Shown here: one piece after another, positions 54,177 through 62,361 of the stretch
How the letters are laid out: every line of letters begins with the position of its first letter
How positions within the stretch are numbered: the stretch's first letter is position 1
Source: Sva-07 sp963752815
GTDB lineage: Bacteria; Actinomycetota; Acidimicrobiia; Acidimicrobiales; Ilumatobacteraceae
Reading direction: 5' to 3'
NCBI GenBank assembly: GCA_963752815.1
Contig: CAVVZI010000010.1
Coordinates: 1-64,000, forward strand
DNA: 64,000 nt
The notes under the pieces: model-generated
Databases searched by the model: none
Told to the model about the DNA's origin: nothing
Seen by the model: only the letters and a program-made list of their open reading frames with translations
Position numbers and translations under genes: made by a program

Positions 54177-55148
54177 ATGTCGGAACGACCGATCCGATTC
54201 GGGTTCACCGGTGGTGCATCGTCGAAGCGGGCCAAGCTGCTCGAGTCGGCCCGCCTGGTCGAGCAACTCGGGTACTCCACCTTCGGGCTCGCCGATCATT
54301 TCGTGCGCCCGTTCGCACCGTTGATCGCCGGAATGGCCGTCGCTGATGCGACGACCACGCTGCGCATCACCCAGACGGTGTTGGCCCAGGATTTCCGGGA
54401 GCCGGCGGTGCTGGCCAAGGAGTTGGCGACGCTCGACGTGCTGTCGGAGGGCCGGCTGCAAGTGGGCCTCGGTGCCGGTTGGCTCCGTCAGGAGTACGAG
54501 GACGCGAGCATGCGTTTCGATTCGGCGGCGGTACGGATCGAGCGCCTGGAGGAGACGGCAGTCATCCTGCGCGGTCTGTTCAGCGCCGAGCCGTTCAGCT
54601 TCCACGGCGAGCACTACCGGATCAACGATCTCACCGGCGCACCCGTCCCGGACCAGCGACCAGGGCCGCCGATCATGATCGGCGGCGGCGGCAAGAAGGT
54701 TCTGTCGGTCGCCGCCCGGCAGGCCGACATCGTCCAGTTGATGCCGAGCAACCGCAACGGGAACACGTCGCTCGACCCGTCCCAGTTCGCCGCCCCCGCG
54801 ATCGAGGAAAAGATCGGGTGGATCCGAGACGCCGCCGGTAGTCGCTTCGACCAGATCGAACTCAGCGCCCAGCTCATCGCGTGCGCGGTCACCGACGAGC
54901 CCGACCAACATCTCAGCGACCTCGCGGCGCGTATCTCGTCGGTGATCGAGCGGATGGGCGGCGGACGGATCGATCTCGGCACCGACGATCTCCGCACGTC
55001 GCCGATCGTCGCGGTCGGCCCGCTCGACGAGGTGTGCGAGAAGCTGCTCGAGACCCGCCGCTGCTACGGGATCAGCTACTTCGCAGCGCCCATCGACGCG
55101 AAGCCGGAGATCCTGGCGCCGGTGATCGAACGGCTGAACACGCTTTGA
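54177..55148 (+). CDS. LLM-class (luciferase-like) oxidoreductase, probably F420-dependent
   Basis: 323-aa TIM-barrel flavin or F420 oxidoreductase. Motifs: IRFGFTGGASSKRAKLLESARLVEQLGYSTFGLADHF, LRITQTVLAQDFREPAVLAKELATLDVLSEGRLQVGLGAGW (typical of the actinobacterial F420 subgroup) and PPIMIGGGGKKVLSVAARQADIVQ. ATG 54177 with gcggaggag upstream. It follows the TetR gene and has its own palindromic operator. Substrate unknown; it could reduce a P450 product. Convergent with the SDR at 55152 (3 nt gap). Confidence 0.88.
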   Translation: MSERPIRFGFTGGASSKRAKLLESARLVEQLGYSTFGLADHFVRPFAPLIAGMAVADATTTLRITQTVLAQDFREPAVLAKELATLDVLSEGRLQVGLGAGWLRQEYEDASMRFDSAAVRIERLEETAVILRGLFSAEPFSFHGEHYRINDLTGAPVPDQRPGPPIMIGGGGKKVLSVAARQADIVQLMPSNRNGNTSLDPSQFAAPAIEEKIGWIRDAAGSRFDQIELSAQLIACAVTDEPDQHLSDLAARISSVIERMGGGRIDLGTDDLRTSPIVAVGPLDEVCEKLLETRRCYGISYFAAPIDAKPEILAPVIERLNTL

Positions 55149-55151
55149 TCG

Positions 55152-55898
55152 CTACGCGGTGACGGCCATGAGGCCGCCGTCGACCGGGATCACCGTGCCG
55201 GAGATGAACGACGCCCGGTCCGACGAGAGGAAGCACGCCAGTTCGGCGACCTCTTCGGGCTGACCCGGTCGGCGCAGCGGTGCCGCGTCGTAGAGCATGG
55301 CCATCTGCTCGGCGCCTTCGAGCCCGCCGGACTGCGCGGTGACGATCAGGCCGGGGCAGATCGTGTTCGCCCGAATGCCCTTGCGGCCGTACTCGACGGC
55401 GGCGTGCTTCGTGATCATGATCACGCCCGCCTTCGACGCTCCGTAGACGGCGATCGGGATCTTGGTGGCGTTCATGCCACCCGTCGACGCCCAGTTCACG
55501 ATCGACCCGCCTCCGGTCGGGACCATCGTCCTGATCGCGTGCTTCGTACACAGCGTGACGCCGAGCAGGTTCACCGAGATGATCCGGTGGAAGTCCTCGA
55601 CCGTCACGTCGGCCAGCCTCTGTGAGCCCGAGACGCCGGCCACGTTGAGGACGGCGTCGACCCTGCCGTATCGCTCGATCGCCGCGGCGAACATCGCCTC
55701 GACGTCCGCCTCGTCGGAGACATCGGCCTGGAACGGGACGAACGATGCGCCGAGGTCGCGTGCGGTCTCCTCCTGACGGCCGCTGACGTCGGCGCCGAGC
55801 ACGAGTGCGCCCTCGCGCACGAACGCCTCGGCCGTGGCGCGGCCGATGCCGGAACCAGCGCCGGTGATCACGGCGATCTTGCCGTCGAGTTCTCCCAT
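55152..55898 (-). CDS. Short-chain dehydrogenase/reductase
   Basis: Classical SDR of 248 aa: KIAVITGAGSGIGRATAEAFVREGA, DVSDEADVEAMF, VLNVAGVSGS, SIVNWASTGG (Ser), YGASKAGVIMITKHAAVEYG and the end FISGTVIPVDGG. ATG 55898 is chosen because it starts the conserved strand; the longer open frame upstream overlaps the rhamnosidase gene. It lies 26 nt downstream of the rhamnosidase stop, so co-transcription is likely and an oxidised sugar or aglycone substrate is possible. Confidence 0.9.
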   Translation of the reverse strand: MGELDGKIAVITGAGSGIGRATAEAFVREGALVLGADVSGRQEETARDLGASFVPFQADVSDEADVEAMFAAAIERYGRVDAVLNVAGVSGSQRLADVTVEDFHRIISVNLLGVTLCTKHAIRTMVPTGGGSIVNWASTGGMNATKIPIAVYGASKAGVIMITKHAAVEYGRKGIRANTICPGLIVTAQSGGLEGAEQMAMLYDAAPLRRPGQPEEVAELACFLSSDRASFISGTVIPVDGGLMAVTA

Positions 55899-55924
55899 GG
55901 ATGATCCTCTCGGTCGGAGCTGCG

Positions 55925-58532
55925 TCAGCCCAGTGTGCAGTGGTGGAGTGTGACGCCCGGGCCGACGTCGACCCGGGTGCCGTCGGGAAGGCGCACATCG
56001 GCAGTCGTTCCCGGTGGCACGGTCGTGGTCAGCTCGAACGTGGGTGGCTCGACGTTTGCGTCGATGCGCCATGACGACTCGATGCGCCCGTACGGCGAGT
56101 CGTGCACCGCTTCAGCGGAAGTGAGCCCGCCGCCCGGGAGTGGCTCGATTCGGAATCGGCGGTAGGCGACGTCATCGGGGTCGGGTCGGATGCCCGCGAC
56201 GTAGCGATGGAGGAACGAGATCACGGCACCCTTGCTGTAGTGGTTGAGCGACTCGTGGGCGACGCCGTGCTCGTCGATGCCGTGCCACGCCTCCCACACG
56301 GTGCTGGCACCCCGGTCGACCATCGTCAGCCACGACGGCTCGGTGTCCTGCATGAGCAGTTCGTACGCGACGTCGAGATGCCCGTGATCGGCGAGAACGG
56401 GCAGCAACATCGGCGTCGCGAGGAAGCCCGTGTTGAGATGGGTGCCGGCGTTGCGGATGAGCTGCACGAGCCGTGCGGCGCAGGCCTGCCGGAACTCGTC
56501 GGGGACCAGTCCGAACGCCAGGGCGCGGACGTGGTTGGCCTGGGTGTCGGGGGTCAGGGAACCGTCGTCGGCGAGGTACTCGCGACGCCAGGCGTCGAGC
56601 GTTCGGGCGGCCAGGACGTCGAAGGCGGTCGGCGTCGTCGGCGTGACCGAGCAGTCGGGCGACCTCTGCGGCGATCGACGCCGAGCGGTGCAGGTAGGCC
56701 GTCGCGACGTGTCCCTGGTCGGCCGCGTACCAGGGCTCGACAGAGTCGACGACCGGCTCGCACCACTCACCCCAGTGCCAACCGCCGTCCCACAGGAACT
56801 CCTCGTGCGGGAGTGGCGTCGGGCGGGTAGCGGAGCGGGTCGGGTGGCGTTTGGTGCGCGCCGAGTCAGCGGCATAGCCCAACCACCGCTTCATCGTCGG
56901 CCACATCTCGTCGAGGATTTCTCGATCCCCGTACTGGCGGTACAGCTCCCAGGGAACGAGCACGCTGGCATCGCCCCAGCCGGCCGAACCGAGCAGCCCG
57001 TACCACGTGAGGTCGTCGTTCTCGACTGCCTTCCACCGCCTCGGGTCCGGTACGTAGTTCGGCAGGAGCCCATCGGGGAGTTGCTCGTCGGCCAACGACC
57101 TGAGCCATTTGACGGAGAATCCCGCGACGTCGTAGAGGAACGCCGCGCTCGGCAGGAAGATCTGCCAGTCGCCGGTCCAACCTTGACGCTCACGATGCGG
57201 ACAGTCCGTCGGTATGTCGCAGGCGTTGTCACGGAAGCTCCAGTCGGCGATCTCGTGCAGTCGGTTCAGGCGATCGTCGCTGCAGTGGAACCACCCGGTC
57301 CGTCGGAGATCGGTGTGTACGACGACGCCGGTGGCGTCATCGGGGGTGAGCGGTGGGGCACCGTCGACCTGGACGTACTGGAACCCGTGGATCGTGTGAT
57401 GTGGTTCGAACGTGTCGCCGTCGATGCCGGCCGAGATGACCCGGTCGATCTGTCGCACCGCCCGGTCGCCGACCCCCAGGTGGTCGAGCGTGATGTCGCC
57501 CGACGGGTCGAGCGCTTCGGCGTGCACGAGCGTGATGTCGGTGCCGGCCGGCCCGAGATCGCTCATCTGCATCCATCCCGTGATGTTCTGGCCGAGATCG
57601 ACGATCTGACGCGTGGGGGACAGGCGGGTGACCGAGTGGGGTCTGATCGTCTCGATGCGTCGGACCGGTGGGGCCGGTGACGAGGTGAGCACGCCGAGGT
57701 CGTGTTCCACGATTCCGACCGGATTCCAGGGGCCGTCGTCGACGCGACGATCCTCGTACTGCCCGGCCATGAGGTCGGCGTGGCGGATCGGGCCGGTGGT
57801 CGACATCCAGTCGGGTCCGGTCGCCACCGTGCTCGGACCGACCGAGATCTGGCCGAGGAACGCGACGGTCGTGCCGTAGTTGTCCGCGCGCTGATCGATG
57901 CCGTGACGCCCGCGGAACCATCCGTCGCTGAGCAGGACCGTCCAACGGTTCGTGCCGTGCGACAGGAGGTCGGTGACGTCGTAGGTCTGTACCTGAAGGG
58001 TCGCGGGGTAGGTCGTGAAGCCCGGAGTCAGCTCGAGGTCGCCGACGCGCCGACCATTGAGGAACGTCTCGTAGATGCCGCGCGCGGTGGCGTACAGACG
58101 GGCCGGTCGCTCGGTGCCCTCGTGCTTGTCGTCGACCTCGAACTCGTGTCGGAGGACGTACACCGGTCGTTCTCCGGACGGGAATGGTTCGGGTTCGTGT
58201 GGCTCGATCCATCTCGCCTGCCAGTCGGCGGGCTCGAGCAGTCCGGTCTCGAACGAGACAGGGTCGGACCACGACGATGCGCCCGACTCGGTCCAGACGC
58301 GAACCCGCCACGACGCCGTCTCTCGCGACCGCAACGGCTCGAACGGCCACGGAACGAGCACGTGGTGCGGGGATTCGAATCGAGCCGTCCGACCATCGCC
58401 GAGTTCGACTTCGTAGGCGCGTTGTTCCATCGCGCCGGGGGGCAGCCGCCACGACAGCCGTGGTCTGGTCTCGTGGATCCCGAGTGCCGTTCCGTCCAAG
58501 TGTTCGACGCGCAACCGGTGGGGGAGGTTCAT
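55925..58532 (-). CDS. GH78 alpha-L-rhamnosidase (one frameshift)
   Basis: Inverting hydrolase releasing L-rhamnose from glycosides. N-terminal beta domains (HLDGTALGIHETRPRLSW, then the carbohydrate-binding region with TARGIYETFLNGRRVGD), followed by the alpha/alpha barrel. DCPHRERQGWTGDW near residue 440 carries an Asp, a Glu five residues on and a second Asp twelve on, the spacing of the catalytic residues in characterised GH78 enzymes; a later Glu in STVWEAWHG fits the fourth. One extra base near 56637 breaks DDADRFDVLAARTL; corrected length is about 869 aa. ATG 58532. No signal peptide, so probably cytosolic. A palindromic operator lies 45 nt upstream. Confidence 0.9.
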
Positions 58533-58576
58533 CTCGAGCGCTCCATCCGGTCGACACTATTCGCCCTCAACAATAA

Positions 58577-58606
58577 CTTGTACACTCGTTCAAAATTTGT
58601 TAGGAT
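58577..58606 (+). promoter_or_regulatory. Operator overlapping a promoter between rhamnosidase and importer genes
   Basis: cttgtacactcgttcaaaa (58577-58595) is a member of the palindrome family. On the plus strand TTGTAC (58578-58583) is a -35 box, with 17 nt to TAGGAT (58601-58606). It would drive the solute-binding/importer genes, and the same site lies upstream of the divergent rhamnosidase gene. Confidence 0.68.
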
Positions 58607-58699
58607 CCGAATCTTGTTAGCGCTATCAGGCGCTGGTGAGGTGTGTGTACATTGCACGAGCGGGCGCCGGGGAGCGACCGCATCGAGAGGGGGACTCCA

Positions 58700-60107
58700 G
58701 TGAAGAAGTTGATTGCCGCTGGTTTGGCGGCTGTGATTCTGGTCAGCTGTACGTCGGGGAGTTCCGACGACGCGACGACCGCTCCGCCGGGCGATACAGC
58801 CGCGCCGTCTGAGACGCAAGCACCGCCGGACACCGACGCGGCGCCCACCACTGACGGCAGCGCCGGCCACCGAGGTGCCGTCGACCGATGGCACCACACC
58901 AACCCAGGACTCGTCGCCCGACGAAGCCGAGTTCGTCGACCAAACCCTCGAAGGGTCGACCCGCGGCGTCACCGACGACACCATCCGGATCGGTATCACC
59001 TTTCCCGATCTCACGTCGGTCGATCAGGTGTCGGTGAACCACGGCGACTACGAGGCGACCTTCCGAGCGCTGATCGACAAGATCAATGCCGACGGGGGGA
59101 TCAACGGTCGGCAGATCGAGCCCGTGATCGCACCGATCAACCTCAGTGGTGAGGGCAACGCCGACGCCGTGTGCGTGCAGCTCACCGAGGACGAGGAAGT
59201 CTTCGTGGTCGTCGGGTTCTTCCTCGGTGACGCTGCGTTGTGTTACCTCGAAGGTCACCAGCAGGCGATCATCGGGGGCAGCCAGACCGAAGACTTTCTC
59301 GCCCGGGCTCAGGCCCCCTGGTACACCACCGACTTCGGGTCCGACTTCGAGGCCGATGCCGTCGCCAAGCTGGCCGAGTCCGGCGCCCTCGATGGAACCG
59401 TTGGCGTCGCCGCAACGACCGGCAATCAGAATCTCGTCGAAACGTCGATTCTGCCGGCCCTCGAGGCGGCAGGCATCGAAGTGGTCGAACTCGCGTACAA
59501 CGATGCGCCACCGACCGACACAGCCGCCGCCGAGGCGCAGACGGCGGCGATCCTCCAACGCTTCGAAGCCTCGGGGATCGACACCATCCTGACCGCATCC
59601 AACGACGGGGTCCTCATCGCCTCGGGACTCGAGACATCGTCGTACCGCCCTCGACTCCTGATGACGAACTACAACGCGATGAACTCGTTCATCAATGACG
59701 AGACCGGACGAGACACCAGCGTGCTCGAAGGTTCGGTGGGAGCCGGAGGGTACGGACCCGAGCAGGCCATCATCGACGAGCCCAACATGCAGGCCTGCGT
59801 CCAGACCATCAAGGATGCAGGCATCGAGTGGGTCGATCCGAAGGACTGGACCGAGGGCCCACGCCCGTTCATCTCCGCGAGGATCGCGTGCTGGGGCCTG
59901 TCGCTGTTCCAGGCGATCGCCACCCGTGCCGGTGAGAACCTGAACTACGGCACCTACGAGGAGGCGGGTAACACGATCGGAGCGGTGCAGATCCCCGGCT
60001 ATCCGGACCCGTTCCACTATGGGCCACCGCCGAGCGCGGACGGCGATCCGCCGCTGTACATCTGGACGTGGGACCCGGCACTGGGCGCCTACGCGATCGA
60101 AGACTGA
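58700..60107 (+). CDS. Branched-chain-amino-acid-type ABC substrate-binding lipoprotein (one frameshift)
   Basis: Solute-binding protein of the Leu/Ile/Val-binding type. GTG 58700 after gagaggggg. Signal MKKLIAAGLAAVILVSC with lipobox, then an acidic Pro/Thr linker. One extra base near 58863 separates TTDGSA from PATEVPSTDGTT. The mature domain has IRIGITFPDLTSVDQVS, YEATFRALIDKINADGGINGRQIEPVIAPIN, FVVVGFFLGDAALCYLEGHQ and SGIDTILTASNDGVLIASGLE. About 469 aa. Upstream of the MFS-LivF fusion and LivHM genes, so it is the importer's receptor. Ligand unknown; the adjacent rhamnosidase hints at a glycoside or its aglycone. Confidence 0.87.
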
Positions 60108-60130
60108 CCCGGACGACGTGGTCCAGCTTC

Positions 60131-62359
60131 GTGTCTGAGAATCGCTCCGTGACCGAGAACTCCCCGGCTGGTCAGGGGACGCTCGCCGCAATGTCGGCGA
60201 GCGTCCTCGACGCCGAGGCTGACCGCGAAGCCGCCCAGGCGCTCCAGCGAGACCTGCTCCTCGACGACGACACGCTCGCCGGAGTCGGCGAGGAGCCGAT
60301 GACCCTCAAAGAGGGTCTGCTGCGCGGCGGCGCGTTCACGTTCACGATCCTGCTGCTGCTGAACAGCCTCGACGAACTCGAGAATGCGGCGCTGGGCATC
60401 CTCGCTCCCGACATTCGAGACACCTTCGGCATCTCCAACGGTGTCATCACGTTCATCACCGCCGCCTCCAGCGCGTTCTTGGTGCTCGGCGCGCTGCCGA
60501 TGGGGTACCTCGCGGATCGGTGCCGGCGCTCTCGCGTCGTCGGCTTCGCCAGTGTCGCCTTCGCGATCATGGTCTTCTGCAGTGGTCTCGCAGTGAACGC
60601 ATTCACCCTGTTCCTGGCCCGCTTCGGGGTGGGTATCTCGAAGGCGAACACCGGCCCGGTCCACGGCTCGTTGCTCGCCGACGCCTACCCGATCGCAGTC
60701 CGCGGGCGGATGAGCGCGGCGACATTGTCGGTCGGCACCGTGGTGCGAGTCACGAGCCCGCTGTTGGTCGGTGTCATCGCATCCGTTGCCGGCGGCGTGG
60801 AGGGGTGGAGATGGGCGTACTTCATCCTCGGCATTCCCGTCCTGGTCCTCGCCTTCTTCGCCTTCAAGATCCCTGAGCCCCGCCGCGGACAACAGGAGAT
60901 GGCGTCCGTCCTCGGCGAGGTACTCGAGGAGCACCAGGAGAAGAATGTGGTGTCGATCGAGGCGGCCTTTGCTCGACTGCAACAGATTCGGACGTTCCGG
61001 ACCGTGATGATCGGGTTCGTCGCGCTCGGGTTCAGCCTCTTCACGGGTGGTGTCCTCAGCAACCTGTACGTGGAGGAGCGCTTCGGTCTCGACACCCTCG
61101 AGCGAGGTGCGCTCGGGACAGTGACCGGGTTGCTCGTCGCCGCCACCATCCCGTTCGCCGCGAAACGATTCGACCGGCTCTTCCGTTCGAGCCCCGCCAA
61201 AGCACTGCGACTCGTCGGCTTGTTGATCATGCCGGTCTGCGTCTTCATCCCGATCCAATACGTGATGCCCTCGGCGTGGTCGTTCGCCGTCGCCGGGATC
61301 ATTCCGGGCATCTTGCTGCTGACTGCGTTCACCATGGTCGGTCCGATCACCATGTCGATCGTCCCGTACCGGCTCCGTGGGATGGGTGGTGCGATCAGCA
61401 GCCTCTACATCTTCTTCGGTGGCGCAACGGTGGGGGCGTTGCTGGCGGCGCTGCTCGTGGACATCACAGGACCCCGCGCGGCCGTGCTCCTGCTGTCGGT
61501 TCCGTCCACCCTCATCGGTGGGGCGCTCATCGTGCGAAGTGCGTCATTCATCCGCAACGACATGGCACTGATCGTGTCGGAGCTCGAAGAAGAACGAGAA
61601 GAGCAGGAGCGACGCACCGCGAACCCCGCCGATGTGCCGGCACTGCAGGTCCGCGATGTCGACTTCTCGTACGGGCAGGTGCAGGTCCTCTTCGACGTCA
61701 GCTTCGAGGTGCGCAAGGGCGAGGTCCTCGCGCTGCTCGGCACGAACGGAGCGGGCAAGTCGACGATCCTGCGCGTGATCGCCGGCCTCGGCACACCCTC
61801 GCGAGGAGTGGTGCGCCTCAACGGCGACACGATCACCTTCGTGGCTCCGGAACGGCGCGTGCACATGGGCATCCAATTGCTGCCCGGCGGCAAGGGCGTG
61901 TTCCCGGACATGACGGTGGCCGACAACCTCGAGATGGGTGCATTCGTGTATCGGGACGACGCCGCCGACGTGGCGCGACGGATCGCCCACGTGTACGAGC
62001 TGTTCGACGATCTCGCCTCCCGCAAGGACCAGATCGCAGGATCCTTGTCGGGTGGTCAGGAGCAGATGCTCGCGTTGGCGATGACCCTGCTGCACGAGCC
62101 CGAAGTCCTGTTGATCGATGAGTTGTCGCTCGGCCTGGCGCCGGTCGTCGTGCAGGATCTCATGCACGTCGTCGAGACCCTCAAGGGCCGTGGGATGACC
62201 ATCGTCATCGTGGAGCAGTCGCTGAACATCGCCCTCGAGATCTCCGATCGAGCGGTCTTCCTGGAAAAGGGGCAGATCCGCTTCGAAGGGCCGTCGGCCG
62301 AACTGGCCGCACGCGACGACCTCGTCCGCGCCGTGTTCCTCGGCCACGAGGGCGGCTGA
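60131..62359 (+). CDS. Fused MFS transporter and LivF-type ABC ATPase
   Basis: Two transport modules in one chain (about 742 aa). Residues about 55-490 form an MFS-type membrane domain with roughly 12 spans: LDELENAALGILAPDIRDTFGISNG, then GALPMGYLADRCRRSRVVG (the MFS loop 2-3 motif), and GGVLSNLYVEERFGLDTLERG in the second half. After a charged helix (ELEEEREEQERR), residues about 512-742 form a LivF-like ATPase: DVDFSYGQVQVLFDVSFEV, Walker A GTNGAGKST, QLLPGGKGVFPDMTVADNLEMG, signature LSGGQEQMLALAM, Walker B LLIDELSLGLAP. No stop or frame change separates the parts. GTG 60131 is chosen. The LivHM gene follows 2 nt later. Confidence 0.88.
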   Translation: MSENRSVTENSPAGQGTLAAMSASVLDAEADREAAQALQRDLLLDDDTLAGVGEEPMTLKEGLLRGGAFTFTILLLLNSLDELENAALGILAPDIRDTFGISNGVITFITAASSAFLVLGALPMGYLADRCRRSRVVGFASVAFAIMVFCSGLAVNAFTLFLARFGVGISKANTGPVHGSLLADAYPIAVRGRMSAATLSVGTVVRVTSPLLVGVIASVAGGVEGWRWAYFILGIPVLVLAFFAFKIPEPRRGQQEMASVLGEVLEEHQEKNVVSIEAAFARLQQIRTFRTVMIGFVALGFSLFTGGVLSNLYVEERFGLDTLERGALGTVTGLLVAATIPFAAKRFDRLFRSSPAKALRLVGLLIMPVCVFIPIQYVMPSAWSFAVAGIIPGILLLTAFTMVGPITMSIVPYRLRGMGGAISSLYIFFGGATVGALLAALLVDITGPRAAVLLLSVPSTLIGGALIVRSASFIRNDMALIVSELEEEREEQERRTANPADVPALQVRDVDFSYGQVQVLFDVSFEVRKGEVLALLGTNGAGKSTILRVIAGLGTPSRGVVRLNGDTITFVAPERRVHMGIQLLPGGKGVFPDMTVADNLEMGAFVYRDDAADVARRIAHVYELFDDLASRKDQIAGSLSGGQEQMLALAMTLLHEPEVLLIDELSLGLAPVVVQDLMHVVETLKGRGMTIVIVEQSLNIALEISDRAVFLEKGQIRFEGPSAELAARDDLVRAVFLGHEGG

Positions 62360-62361
62360 GA

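Noticed and set aside
550..58870. Programmed +1 frameshifting as a shared regulatory device
   Set aside because: No common slippery sequence, stop-codon context or stimulatory structure at the sites; they fall at random points in unrelated genes, including essential ones.
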